A DNA stretch of 45,051 bases from Verrucomicrobiota bacterium (GCA_003218975.1 QHPD01000008.1:1-45051), one strand, 5' to 3'. Counted from the stretch's first letter, positions 1-7,862 are shown. Program-made: numbers and translations. The notes: a model not told the origin generated them from the letters alone.

Positions 1-322
1 GATATTTCATCAGCGTGCGGGGCGAAGTGCCGATCTTCTTCTCTTCCAGCCAGCCGTTAAGCCATGATCGCGTCGTGCGGAAGTGCAACGGTTTGCCTGT
101 GGCTTTCTCGTATATCTCGGCCAGCACCTTCCGGCACTGGCTCTCGACCAGTCGCCCGGCGCGCGCGGCTTTGCCCGCTTCGTCCCATTCCGAAGCGATG
201 CGCTTCGCGAGTTCGGGGTCAGTTGTTTTTGTGCTTCGTTTGAGGCGACGGCCCAACGAGTCGGTGAAACTTGCTATCCAAAAACGTGATCGCCCGCGTG
301 AATCTTTGAGGATGCTTGACAT
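1..322 (-). CDS. Site-specific tyrosine recombinase/integrase, N-terminal part (runs off left edge)
   Basis: Reading leftwards from an ATG at 320-322, an open frame of 107 codons continues past the window edge. It begins MSSILKDSRGRSRFWIASFT and goes on with GRRLKRSTKTTD, ELAKRIASEWDEA and a GKPLHFRTTRSWLNGWLEEK segment. This is the usual opening of phage-type integrases: a basic beta-sheet arm-binding domain followed by the SAM-like core-binding domain. The catalytic domain (R...HxxR...Y) would lie outside the window, so activity cannot be judged. No strong ribosome binding site is visible, but an in-frame TAG just upstream limits the start. A 3' tRNA-Gly fragment lies about 100 bases upstream, as expected for an integrase next to its attachment site. 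Confidence 0.8.
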   Translation of the reverse strand, partial: MSSILKDSRGRSRFWIASFTDSLGRRLKRSTKTTDPELAKRIASEWDEAGKAARAGRLVESQCRKVLAEIYEKATGKPLHFRTTRSWLNGWLEEKKIGTSPRTLMKY

Positions 323-418
323 GCCAGAACACTACATCAGAACATCCATGGTTGTCAAACACGTTCGCCGTTGCGCGTTTTACGAGGGAAAATGGAGTTT
401 CCGAAGGTGGGTGGAAGG

Positions 419-447
419 AAACGAGGGTTCGATTCCCTTCACCCGCT
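419..447 (+). other. 3' tRNA-Gly remnant, putative attachment site of an integrated element
   Basis: Positions 423-439 form a T arm (GAGGG, loop TTCGATT, CCCTT). Positions 440-446 are a tRNA acceptor 3' strand (CACCCGC), followed by T447, the U73 discriminator typical of bacterial tRNA-Gly. The 70 bases upstream have no anticodon or D arm, so only the 3' end is present. Elements integrating into a tRNA 3' end leave such a fragment at the far end. With the integrase beside it, this is best read as the right end of an element extending left of the window. Confidence 0.7.
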
Positions 448-651
448 CTCCGCCTCGCAGAACCAGGGTAAATCGCGACCTCGGTCATAACAGGGGAGCG
501 GTAAAGTCATAACACGTCCCCTGAAATTCGCTCACGTCCGCTGATGTCTTTTCAGCTCAAAGTCGGATGGAATGCGAACGGTATTTCTTTAACATTATTC
601 ACCTGCATGGCTTAGTTAGACGCCGACGTGAAAGCAAATAACCGAAACGCA

Positions 652-852
652 TTACAGTATCCGGTCGGGACCAGCTGCTGAGTACACTAATCCTCGACAG
701 TAAAATTCCGCCAATTCTCGCTGCGAGAGCCGCCTGAGGCGCTGAATGTCAACATCGTCTTTCATCAGTTTCAGGAGAGTTTCCTTGGAAGTTTCGCCAT
801 AACGGCGATAAAACCAGTCATACATTTCTTGAAAGACAGATCTTTTTGCCAT
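652..852 (-). CDS. Small hypothetical protein, 66 aa
   Basis: A charged 66-residue protein with no signal peptide or membrane segment. It contains FQEMYDWFYRRYGETSKE and later QRLRRLSQRELAEFYCRGL, and looks mostly helical. It starts 15 bases after the stop of the gene at 868-1062 on the same strand, so the two probably form a small operon. I do not recognise the family. The position beside an integrated element suggests accessory cargo. Confidence 0.5.
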   Translation of the reverse strand: MAKRSVFQEMYDWFYRRYGETSKETLLKLMKDDVDIQRLRRLSQRELAEFYCRGLVYSAAGPDRIL

Positions 853-867
853 AAAGCTTCTGTACTC

Positions 868-1062
868 TCAGTTTAACCCCTTCGCGTCAAAGTGTAGGAG
901 TGCCATGAGGCGCGCCTCGTAAAAATCACACATGGGGGACTCGCCATTTGGCTCGACCCATTCGGGATGTTGGATCCGGAGGTCGTCGTGAATCCGTTGC
1001 CGAAGCTCGGTGTAGGTGTGGATTTCGTGAGACACGGTCAGAGATTCTTTGAGCCTGTTCAT
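868..1062 (-). CDS. Small hypothetical protein, 64 aa
   Basis: The chosen start (ATG at 1060-1062) gives MNRLKESLTVSHEIHTYTEL followed by RQRIHDDLRIQHPEWVEPNG and CDFYEARLMALLHF. An in-frame ATG at 1128 would add 22 residues of unlikely sequence. The protein is soluble, with a HDDLRxQHPEW core that I recall from small orphan proteins of Verrucomicrobia, but no function is known to me. It leads a likely two-gene leftward operon with 652-852. Confidence 0.55.
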   Translation of the reverse strand: MNRLKESLTVSHEIHTYTELRQRIHDDLRIQHPEWVEPNGESPMCDFYEARLMALLHFDAKGLN

Positions 1063-1176
1063 AGTTCTACCGTTACTGACCCTCTCAATACGCCGAAGGC
1101 TCACCGTAATTCGCGAGAGATTGTTCAAGTTTTGCGCTGGTTTGCGCCGGCAGATCGAAGGCCACCAAATCTGCCT

Positions 1177-1228
1177 GGCAATGCTATTTGAGACGCACGA
1201 CTACACTGGCGGTTTCAAAGAGTGGTGA
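1177..1228 (+). pseudogene. Decayed copy of the ETHEHxGxFKEW protein C-terminus
   Basis: Reading GGCAAT, then after a one-base slip GAG ACG CAC GAC TAC ACT GGC GGT TTC AAA GAG TGG TGA, this encodes ETHDYTGGFKEW and a stop. It matches the C-terminal tail of the intact gene at 1829-2191. The upstream part of that protein is missing. It is a short fragment of a dispersed coding repeat. Confidence 0.6.
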
Positions 1229-1261
1229 GTCCGCTTTAGGCACTGCTATGACAAAGCTCCA

Positions 1262-1561
1262 CTACTTTTTCGAGGGTGGAGGTGTCGGACTCGAAAATTT
1301 TGGCGTCCGAGTCTCCTTGCGAAGACCTGCTGCTTTTATGCAGAGTTGCAGACCATACCGCGCAGGTTCGTCGCACTTCCGAAAATCCCAGTCAGGGTGA
1401 CCGTCGAGACACCAAACTAAATTGTCGATGTATTCGTCCATACATCGCCTAAGAGCTTTCTTTTGTTCGGGCGTGAGTGCTAGAAGCGAAGTGGAGAATA
1501 GGGTCACGGCGATACAGGTAAAGCAAACTGCAACCGATGTCCGTAATTTGATGAGATTCAT
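1262..1561 (-). CDS. Secreted four-cysteine protein, 99 aa, unknown function
   Basis: The N-terminus (MNLIKLRTSVAVCFTCIAV, then TLFSTSLLA) is a plausible Sec signal peptide, probably cleaved after LLA at about residue 29. The mature part begins TPEQKKALRRCMDEYIDN and has four cysteines (RRC, VWC, RKC, QLC), suggesting two disulfides in a small helical periplasmic domain. The C-terminus is a Pro/Ser/Lys-rich tail. A GGAAG ribosome binding site precedes the ATG. I do not recognise the family. Confidence 0.6.
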   Translation of the reverse strand: MNLIKLRTSVAVCFTCIAVTLFSTSLLALTPEQKKALRRCMDEYIDNLVWCLDGHPDWDFRKCDEPARYGLQLCIKAAGLRKETRTPKFSSPTPPPSKK

Positions 1562-1828
1562 ATATCGTTCTTCCTTTCTTTCTCCCGCTGCGTTGATTCT
1601 AGGAATTGCGGGTCCGGAAGTGGCGAAGAAACCTAGTGGGGGAAATGTCCTCCGCGTGATTCAGATCCGTTTAGCGAGTTTTGAAAGAATCTCGTCGGCT
1701 TGGCAAGACAATTCGCCGCGACTGTGAGCTTCTACCGTCCAACTTATACAGCTGCAGGGCGAAATCAGCTTTGACAAAAATCGTGCGCCTTGAGCAAGAT
1801 CATCCGCCTCCAATAGTTCGCCCCGCTC

Positions 1829-2191
1829 ATGAAAACACTGGCGCAGCGACGACGAAACGTTGTTAACTTGACGAAACGAGCCCGGCGCGTCCTAAAGGCT
1901 TCCATAAACTTGGTTCAGCAACGCTGGCCTAAATCAAACAGGCTTAAACATTCGACAACCTCCGTACCCGTTTACGAGCTTCGGCCGCGAGCCGATAAGC
2001 GCGGCTTTGATCTAATCAGCGATGCGCTACCATACAGTCCGCTGTGGTATCGCGGGCCAAACGCAATCAGCGATGCAATCGGCTACGCCAAGTTTTACAG
2101 CCGTTCACATGATGCTGTGATTCGCGTTTATGATGATGCTGGCAATGTGATCGAACAGCACGGGCACGCGGGCGATTTCAAAGAGTGGTGA
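1829..2191 (+). CDS. Hypothetical protein with VYELRPRADKRG...GDFKEW core, 120 aa
   Basis: The first 45 residues are basic and low in complexity. The rest is a compact domain: VYELRPRADKRGFDLISDAL, then YSPLWYRGPNAISDAIGYAK, then DAVIRVYDDAGNVIE, and a GDFKEW end. The second half looks like a real fold (a DUF2188-like arrangement is possible but unproven). Two further partial copies of its end lie at 1177-1228 and 3343-3420, so it belongs to a duplicated family. The true start may be an internal codon nearer the conserved core. A hairpin terminator follows on the opposite strand. Confidence 0.6.
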   Translation: MKTLAQRRRNVVNLTKRARRVLKASINLVQQRWPKSNRLKHSTTSVPVYELRPRADKRGFDLISDALPYSPLWYRGPNAISDAIGYAKFYSRSHDAVIRVYDDAGNVIEQHGHAGDFKEW

Positions 2192-2205
2192 GCGCGGAGC
2201 GAAAC

Positions 2206-2236
2206 AAAAAGCCGCCACGCGGTAAAGCGTGACGGC
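2206..2236 (-). terminator. Rho-independent terminator, leftward
   Basis: GCCGCCACGC (2211-2220) pairs with GCGTGACGGC (2227-2236) with one mismatch around loop GGTAAA. Read leftwards, the hairpin is followed by a T run (the A run at 2206-2210 on the plus strand). It would end transcription from the remnant at 2276-2647. Confidence 0.65.
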
Positions 2237-2275
2237 TGATTGTTAAATACGGCTGCTTGGTTGGACTCGGGAGCT

Positions 2276-2647
2276 TTACTGACTGTTGAGCACCGTTTGC
2301 GGTGCAGATTTACTCATTTCGAGCTGTGCGCTCACCTTTTGGATTTGCGATGCCTGCTGTTTCACAGTTGCGGCGAGAGCTTTAATTTCTTTCTGCTGCT
2401 CCGCGCCAGTTGTTTCCTGCTTGGCCTCAGTTGATTTGAGCTGCGAGATGGTCGCTTCCCGATTCGTAGAAGTGGACTTTAGTTGACTGATCGTTGCTTC
2501 CTGTTCCTGCACTCTGCGGTGCTGTTGTTGCCCAACATTTCTCCTGAATGGCACCGTCGATTCGAGTTCCAGAAACGCAGTCAGCTTTTCATCCGCGCGC
2601 ACAACGAAACGCTTTCCGTCGCCGCGATGTGCGTCCGCAATGAAATG
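2276..2647 (-). pseudogene. Composite remnant: RADEKLTAFLELE repeat joined to a coiled-coil tail ending VLNSQ
   Basis: At 2558-2647 the frame encodes HFIADAHRGDG followed by KRFVVRADEKLTAFLELES. Near-copies of this block occur at 7863-8015 and 11208-11461. After it comes a heptad-rich coiled coil with two EATISQLKST repeats, then ALAATVKQQASQIQKVSAQ and a SAPQTVLNSQ end. The tail resembles coiled-coil ends I associate with verrucomicrobial exported proteins carrying an intramolecular chaperone (S74-like) region; that link is from memory. The frame runs open to 2824 but its first 59 residues look random and overlap the gene at 2695-3111. I therefore treat this as a decayed fragment rather than a working gene. 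Confidence 0.5.
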
Positions 2648-2694
2648 TCTCGGATGGCTCCGGGGGGGTAAGGGTAAGGGCTTAACGAGCGTTT

Positions 2695-3111
2695 CTATGC
2701 GGTTGTAGCGACTTGTCTGACACCAATCAGTAAAACTGCGGGGCGATGCCAACCCGTGAGCAAAAAATTTGCGATGGGTTTCAGTTTGCGCATGCGAAAC
2801 ACCGCGAACAGCCGGTCCCACCAACTGCTCTTGTTGCGTTTAAAAGTCGCATCGGCGCAGCGAAAGATCACTCGGCGGGTGCGAATATCGATGCAGATCG
2901 TGCGCTTATATGTTTCAAGGAAATGCCAATTACGCCGGTGGAAGCCAACCACGACCTGGGAGGGGTCGCGCGTGGGGAAATCGGCGGTCTTGCCGTGAAG
3001 CGAGCCGCCCTCATAAATAACTTCGAGCGTAGTCAAAACCCTGCGCTCCTCTACATCGTCGGGTTTGAGGAATTTATCTGGGAACCGGACCTCAATCGCC
3101 GCAACTGACAT
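2695..3111 (-). CDS. Hypothetical protein, 138 aa
   Basis: It starts at an ATG (3109-3111) preceded by AAGGAAA. The first 95 residues look like a folded soluble domain: MSVAAIEVRFPDKFLKPDDV, then TTLEVIYEGGSLHGKTADFP, then RTICIDIRTRRVIFRCADAT. The last 40 residues are basic and aromatic (SSWWDRLFAVFRMRKLKPIA) and may be a frameshifted or acquired end. No family is recognised. It lies in the repeat-rich accessory zone. Confidence 0.45.
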   Translation of the reverse strand: MSVAAIEVRFPDKFLKPDDVEERRVLTTLEVIYEGGSLHGKTADFPTRDPSQVVVGFHRRNWHFLETYKRTICIDIRTRRVIFRCADATFKRNKSSWWDRLFAVFRMRKLKPIANFLLTGWHRPAVLLIGVRQVATTA

Positions 3112-3342
3112 GGTAAATTTCCTTCATTCGGATACAGCCTCCGGTTGGGGCCGCAACTCGGCTCTTCGTTACTTGGGTTTTATTAGGCGAAAAGTCTACG
3201 AACAATAATCAGGCAGTCTATAGGACTTTAGTCGTATCCCTTGTTGCAGGCGCGATGCACGCTCTACCGTGCGTTTGACCCCCGATAACAGCCAACATCC
3301 TCTGAACGGTCGAGAATCAATTTCATCGCTTCGCCGTCGAGT

Positions 3343-3500
3343 GATGCCGTGATTCGCGTTTATGATGACGCAGGCAACGTGATCGAGACGCACGAGCACA
3401 CCGGGGAGTTCAAGGAGTGGAAGCGCAATTTTGTTCGCGCGGTCGAGCGGCCCGTCTGCTTTGTGCTCGGCAGCTCTTACTGATTGTTCAGGACCGTTTG
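3343..3500. pseudogene. Decayed duplicate of the 2112-2300 segment
   Basis: On the plus strand 3343-3420 encodes DAVIRVYDDAGNVIETHEHT followed by GEFKEW, closely matching the end of the gene at 1829-2191. On the minus strand 3477-3500 encodes QTVLNNQ and a stop, matching the tail of the remnant at 2276. The same convergent arrangement occurs at 2112-2300, so this is a degraded duplication of that whole segment. The rest of 3112-3595 shows no gene. Confidence 0.55.
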
Positions 3501-3595
3501 TGCGTGGCGAACTGCATCAATGGAGACAGTGTGCGGACGGAATGGAAAACGGCGTACAACTATACTCAAGCCTGTGACTCTAAAGAGTGAGTTTT

Positions 3596-5134
3596 TTACT
3601 CGCAGCCGTAGCTATCCCTGAGTGCCGATGCGAGCTTAACAAGGCTTTCCCAAATCTGTGTCGGTGTCCAGGCCGCGAAACCGAAGACGAATGCTGGCTT
3701 TAGCTTCGCCTGAATACAAAAGAATGATAACGATGACGGCCTCACTCCAATTTCAAGGGTGACACGCCTGATCATTGGGAACTCTTCCTCGCGCTTCAGC
3801 CAGGCGACGACGTTCAATCCGGCTTCCGGAACCTGCAAAGTGAAACGGTCACCAAGCAACTCATTGAATTGTTTGATGAAGAAGTCTCGCCGCTCGGCAT
3901 AGATTTTTCGCATCCGCTTGATGTTACTCAGGAAAAAGCCCTCGGTGATGAAACGCGCAAGTGTCGCCTGGTCGATCGGAGACGAGTGTTGATCCATCGC
4001 ACTGCGGATCTTGGCCAACGAATCAACCAGCGGCTCTGGCGCAACGATGTATCCCAGACGCAAAGAGGGACAAAGAATCTTGCTCACCGTTCCCGCGTAA
4101 ATCACTCGGCTGGAGTTGTCGATCCCTTGCAACGAAGGGAGTGGTGGCCCGGCAAAGCGGAACTCCGCGTCGTAGTCGTCTTCGAAAATAAAGACGTCGT
4201 GAGCACGCGCAAAATCGAGCAAGCCGGTCCTACGCTGGAAACTCATCGTAACGCCGAGAGGAAATTGATGGGAGGGCGTTACGTAAATGATCCTCGGCAG
4301 TGGTTCTTTTGGCGATCGCGCAATCACGATTCCTTGGTTGTCGAGCAGCTTGGGAACTATCTTAACGCCGGCCAAAGTAAGGACCCTTCGGGTCTGCTGA
4401 TAACTGGGGTCTTCGATCCACGCGACTTCACCCGGATTTAGTACAGCCATTGCGCTGATCAGCATCGCCTGCTGCATACCAGCCACGATTACGATCTGAT
4501 CCGGATGACAGCGCACTGCTCTGAAATCGCACAAGTAAGCTGCAATTGCGTTGCGCAGGTCGGCGTCGCCGCGATTCGACGCATAGCGCAACAGGTTGAC
4601 GCCTTTTTTCGCCAGAACCTGCGCTCTGAGGCGTTCCCACACAGCCATCGGAAATTCATCGACTGCGGGAATGCTCGCGACCAGCGAGACGCCTGCTCCT
4701 GCGCCCGTTGCCCCGAGGTCAAACTGACTTCCGACGCGTCCATCCGGAATTGCTCTCGCGCGATCGGAGATGCGAATTGGGCGCTGGATTGGTTGGTAGG
4801 TCTTCGGTTGGTCCGCGGTCAAAAAGGTTTCCGGGAGAAGGTTCGCAACGAATGTTCCGGACTTGGGCTTTGAGCGAAGATAACCTTCAGCATGAAGTTT
4901 TGAAAATGCGAGTGTAACAGTCGATCTTGAGATTCCCAGGTCTATAGCCAGAGCCCGAGACGAGGGAAGTCGAGATGAACTATCGCTGAACCTGCCCGAT
5001 TTCAGCTCGTCCCGAATTTGGCGGTAAAGCTGCTGATGGAGCGGTTCCGTTGCCGTCCGGTCGAGGCGAATCATCTCAAATGCTATAATCGAACGCCGGC
5101 GCCGCTTCTGCGGGCGCGATTTCCTATTAGACAT
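3596..5134 (-). CDS. MocR/PdxR-family regulator: GntR DNA-binding domain fused to PLP aminotransferase
   Basis: The protein has 512 residues from the first ATG. An internal ATG at 5074 (MIRLDRTATEPLHQQLYRQI) is the more natural family start; the first 20 residues are an Arg/Lys-rich extension. Residues 25-100 are a winged-helix GntR domain (SRLPSSRALAIDLGISRSTV). Residues 140-510 are a fold-type I aminotransferase domain with the EDDYD motif (318-322) and the PLP-binding lysine in TVSKILCPSLRLGY (K352). Such regulators sense PLP or an amino compound and control vitamin B6 or amino-acid genes. No pdx gene is adjacent, so the target is unknown. Codon 1 faces a 400-base gene-free region that may hold its operator. 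Confidence 0.9.
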   Translation of the reverse strand: MSNRKSRPQKRRRRSIIAFEMIRLDRTATEPLHQQLYRQIRDELKSGRFSDSSSRLPSSRALAIDLGISRSTVTLAFSKLHAEGYLRSKPKSGTFVANLLPETFLTADQPKTYQPIQRPIRISDRARAIPDGRVGSQFDLGATGAGAGVSLVASIPAVDEFPMAVWERLRAQVLAKKGVNLLRYASNRGDADLRNAIAAYLCDFRAVRCHPDQIVIVAGMQQAMLISAMAVLNPGEVAWIEDPSYQQTRRVLTLAGVKIVPKLLDNQGIVIARSPKEPLPRIIYVTPSHQFPLGVTMSFQRRTGLLDFARAHDVFIFEDDYDAEFRFAGPPLPSLQGIDNSSRVIYAGTVSKILCPSLRLGYIVAPEPLVDSLAKIRSAMDQHSSPIDQATLARFITEGFFLSNIKRMRKIYAERRDFFIKQFNELLGDRFTLQVPEAGLNVVAWLKREEEFPMIRRVTLEIGVRPSSLSFFCIQAKLKPAFVFGFAAWTPTQIWESLVKLASALRDSYGCE

Positions 5135-5535
5135 GCCAACTGCCCTCGTTTCCTGCTGATCACTCTTCCATTTGCGGGTGTACTCTCAAGAGCCGAGGCA
5201 TAGGCGCCGGAAAGTGGGGGAGAATTGGGATGAAAAAAGAATTGTTTCTGCGAGTGCTGGTTCTGAGGGGTACCCACCCCACGAGGGTTGTGACCCACAA
5301 ATCGGACAATGCATGAATGAGGTTTGTGGTTTTGAAAGCGTCGAGCTCGATCCACCTCGCCCATCGATGCCCGAGCGATCATCTCGCGGACACGACGCAA
5401 GGTTCGTTAGCAATAAACCGGTTAGGGCCGAATCGTGCTTCGGGCGAAGTCAAACTGGACTGTGGCAAAGACACGAACTGGCTCTTGTTCGATCCAAAGG
5501 AGCTCCAGAGATTTGGTCATCAAAAAGGAGGCATT
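5135..5535. other. Gene-free spacer between the MocR regulator and a small exported protein
   Basis: No convincing coding frame on either strand. It carries the divergent upstream regions of the MocR gene and the gene at 5536. MocR regulators usually bind direct repeats near their own promoter, but I could not pick out a clear pair here by eye. Confidence 0.4.
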
Positions 5536-5886
5536 ATGAAAAAAACAATTCTCACTCTCGCCTGCTTGCTGGTTGCGCCACTGGCATTTGCCCAGACGGG
5601 TTCGACGCATAAGAGACAAACAACAACTGCGATAGAACAACCAATAACGGTAACTGCACCGATCATCACAACGACTGAGGAAGGGTCGGCGGCGATTTAC
5701 CAGCCGTTCAAAACTCTCGTTGTTAGCAAGGATACTCCGGGCAGTTATGTTCTCAACGGGCCCGGTCACGTTGTAAACAACTACGGCGAAGTGATCCGAA
5801 CCGCGATCAAACCCGGCACTCACGTGCGTGTTTATTATGTAAACACAGGCGGTTTACGTATGGTTGATCACGTCGTTGTCGATTGA
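5536..5886 (+). CDS. Small secreted protein, 116 aa, unknown function
   Basis: A strong AAAGGAGG ribosome binding site lies just before the ATG at 5536, which fixes the start; the frame runs open further upstream but without support. Residues 1-20 (MKKTILTLACLLVAPLAFAQ) are a classic Sec signal peptide. The mature protein has a Thr/Ile-rich linker, then a small beta-rich domain: GSAAIYQPFKTLVVSKDTPG, SYVLNGPGHVVNNYGEVI and GTHVRVYYVNTGG. It looks periplasmic or surface located. No family name is recognised. A terminator follows. Confidence 0.75.
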   Translation: MKKTILTLACLLVAPLAFAQTGSTHKRQTTTAIEQPITVTAPIITTTEEGSAAIYQPFKTLVVSKDTPGSYVLNGPGHVVNNYGEVIRTAIKPGTHVRVYYVNTGGLRMVDHVVVD

Positions 5887-5887
5887 G

Positions 5888-5951
5888 CCCGTGCGGCCTG
5901 GGACATCACCAAAAAAAGCCGCACGGCTTCCACAAACCGCACGGCTTTTTG
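5888..5951 (+). terminator. Rho-independent terminator region
   Basis: Three related arms lie here: CGTGCGGC (5890-5897), GCCGCACG (5918-5925) and a final CCGCACGGCTTTTT. The first two pair perfectly. An outer pairing of AAAAAGCCG with CGGCTTTTT is also possible. The closing T run suits termination of the gene at 5536. Confidence 0.6.
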
Positions 5952-5971
5952 CCCCTCAATAACGACTACTC

Positions 5972-6094
5972 CTAGTACATCGTAAACTGCTTGATAATCA
6001 TGTCGGCCAGCCGCGCACGGTGCAGTTTGTAGAAGAGATGCAGCCGTTGATCGATCACGAGCTCGATACGACGCGAGCCAACCTTATCGATTAG
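5972..6094 (-). pseudogene. Possible C-terminal gene remnant
   Basis: A minus-strand frame ending in TAG at 5972-5974 reads VGSRRIELVIDQRLHLFYKL then HRARLADMIIKQFTMY. Composition and hydrophobic spacing look like real protein, but there is no start and no recognisable family, and the next gene begins on the other strand at 6130. It may be a fragment left by deletion. Confidence 0.25.
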
Positions 6095-6129
6095 TGCTTT
6101 CGACAGAGAATTTCGTGAGGACTTTAGCA

Positions 6130-7257
6130 ATGAATACAAACAAATATTTTCGCGCTTGTCTTCTCTTATGTGCGCTGGCTGTTACCTTGCAAATTGGTCA
6201 CTACTTGTCGTCCACAAGTTCAGCTGCGTCGAAAGGAAATTCTGAACAAACGCCCAAGGAGCGGGATGGGCAACACGATTTCGACTTCAACTTTGCCACT
6301 TGGAAGACCCACGTTTCGCGTCTCGTGCATCCACTGACCGGCTCGAAAGAGTGGATTGAATACGATGGGACCTCAGTCGTGAGCAAGGTTTGGAATGGCA
6401 AGGCCAGTCTCTTCGAGTTGAATGTGAGCGGACCCGGCGGCCACATCGAGGGCGTTGGCTTGCGCTTATTCAATCCCGAAACCCACCAATGGAGTCTGAA
6501 TTGGGCGAACAGCAGCGACGGCATACTCAACAAACCGATGATTGGTGAATTCAAGGATGGTCGTGGCGAATTCTTCGACCAGGAGGAGTTCAATGGCCGA
6601 ATGATTCTTGCGCGGAATGGTTTTTCCGAGATTACGCCGAATTCGAGTCGTTTTGAACAAGCATTCTCAGATGATGGAGGCAAGACTTGGGAGACGAATT
6701 GGGTCATGATATTCATGCGTCAGGAACCTTCAGAAGAAAAGATTGCCGCGTCCAAAATAAAGCCTCAACCGACGTCTTCTGAACCTGATCATGCTCAACA
6801 CGATTTCGATTTCCATATCGGTGCCTGGAAAACTCATCTCAAGCGCCGGCTCCATCCATTAACCGGCTCAAATACCTGGGTCGAATATGAGGGCACGACT
6901 GTTGTCAGAAAAGTTTGGGGCGGCCGCGCGAATCTGGTGGAACTCAAGGCCGATGGTCCGCCAGGTCACTTCGAAGGATTGAACCTGCGACTCTATAACC
7001 CCAGGTCTCATCAATGGAGCCTCAATTTCGCTAACGCCAACGACGGCATCTTAACTCAGCCTACGATTGGCGAATTCAAAAACGGTCGCGGCGAGTTTTT
7101 CGATCGGGAGACACTGAATGGGCGAGCGAGTTTTGTTCGCTTCGTTATTTCGGACATCACGCCGACCTCGTGCCGTTTTGAACAATCATTTTCCGACGAC
7201 GGCGGAAAGACTTGGGAAGTAAACTGGATCGCGGTAGACACCCGCGTAAAGAATTGA
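6130..7257 (+). CDS. Secreted protein with two tandem copies of a DUF1579-like domain, 375 aa
   Basis: The ATG at 6130 is chosen because GAGGA lies upstream; an ATG at 6094 would add 12 residues. Residues 1-35 (MNTNKYFRACLLLCALAVTL...) are a signal peptide. Two homologous domains follow. Both open with QHDFDF and a Trp-Lys-Thr-His motif (ATWKTH/GAWKTH), share HPLTGS, VSKVW/VRKVW, HQWSLNxAN, GILxxPxIGEFKxGRGEFFD, and end FSDDGGKTWExNW. A linker of about 20 residues separates them. The motifs resemble the DUF1579/SnoaL-adjacent group of exported proteins of unknown function. The duplication looks old because synonymous positions differ widely. No partner gene is nearby. Confidence 0.8.
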   Translation: MNTNKYFRACLLLCALAVTLQIGHYLSSTSSAASKGNSEQTPKERDGQHDFDFNFATWKTHVSRLVHPLTGSKEWIEYDGTSVVSKVWNGKASLFELNVSGPGGHIEGVGLRLFNPETHQWSLNWANSSDGILNKPMIGEFKDGRGEFFDQEEFNGRMILARNGFSEITPNSSRFEQAFSDDGGKTWETNWVMIFMRQEPSEEKIAASKIKPQPTSSEPDHAQHDFDFHIGAWKTHLKRRLHPLTGSNTWVEYEGTTVVRKVWGGRANLVELKADGPPGHFEGLNLRLYNPRSHQWSLNFANANDGILTQPTIGEFKNGRGEFFDRETLNGRASFVRFVISDITPTSCRFEQSFSDDGGKTWEVNWIAVDTRVKN

Positions 7258-7273
7258 TTTTGGGAGACGACAA

Positions 7274-7326
7274 GACGCAGCTCCAACTCCAACCGGCTTT
7301 GCTGAGATTGTCAGCGATGATTTCTT
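7274..7326 (-). pseudogene. Fragment of the NLSKAGWSW...RADEKLTAF repeat
   Basis: The minus strand encodes EIIADNLSKAGWSWSCV, then the match ends. The DNA is almost identical to the corresponding stretch at about 11417-11459. Only the first part of the repeat is present. The rest of 7258-7518 shows no gene. Confidence 0.6.
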
Positions 7327-7518
7327 TTCCATAGCGATCGATCGGGTATTCATTATTGAGAACCGCTCACGTTTTTAGCTCTTATTTTGGCCACCACGAG
7401 AGCGTCCGCATTCGATTCACTAACAGAGGAGAGACGCGTACTCATTAAGCGTCGAGCAAATGCTTAGCAGGAAGTTCCATTTCCTGCGCCAAAACAACAA
7501 ACAAGGAGGGAAAACTGT

Positions 7519-7770
7519 ATGAAAAAGCTTCTCTTGATTGCATTGGTGGCAAGTGGATTGGCTTTCGTTCCCGTGCAGCGTTCTGACGCGCAGATTTCGG
7601 TCGGAATCGGCTACCCGGCTTACGGATACAGCTATTATCCATACGGATACTACCGGCCCTATCCGTACTATGGCTACTATTACGGGCCTTCGTATTACTG
7701 GTACAACGGGCATCGAGTCTATTATCACCGCCACCACCGTCATCATCATTACTACCACTTTTGGTACTAA
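7519..7770 (+). CDS. Secreted Tyr/Gly/His-rich protein, 83 aa
   Basis: A strong AAGGAGGG ribosome binding site lies upstream. Residues 1-24 (MKKLLLIALVASGLAFVPVQ...) are a signal peptide ending near SDA. The mature part is almost entirely Tyr, Gly, Pro and His: a YPYGYYRPYPYYGYYYGP segment followed by a His/Tyr tail (HRHHRHHHYYHFWY). The histidine cluster could bind metal; the Tyr-rich region could cross-link or form a surface layer. Both are inference. A strong terminator follows, so it is a single-gene unit. Confidence 0.75.
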   Translation: MKKLLLIALVASGLAFVPVQRSDAQISVGIGYPAYGYSYYPYGYYRPYPYYGYYYGPSYYWYNGHRVYYHRHHRHHHYYHFWY

Positions 7771-7797
7771 GTTGACGTAGGATTATTAAATCCACTG

Positions 7798-7834
7798 AGC
7801 TGGCTTGGAGGCGATTTCCAAGCCAGCTTTTTTT
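7798..7834 (+). terminator. Rho-independent terminator
   Basis: AGCTGGCTTGGA (7798-7809) pairs perfectly with TCCAAGCCAGCT (7817-7828), followed by seven T residues. It ends the transcript of the Tyr/His-rich gene. Confidence 0.9.
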
Positions 7835-7862
7835 GCCAGCCAGGCCTACTTCGCATGGCGCA

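Noticed and set aside
219-488. A minus-strand frame containing GEGNRTLVSF
   Set aside because: This string is the translation of the antisense of a tRNA T arm and acceptor end, so it is an artefact of the tRNA-Gly remnant.
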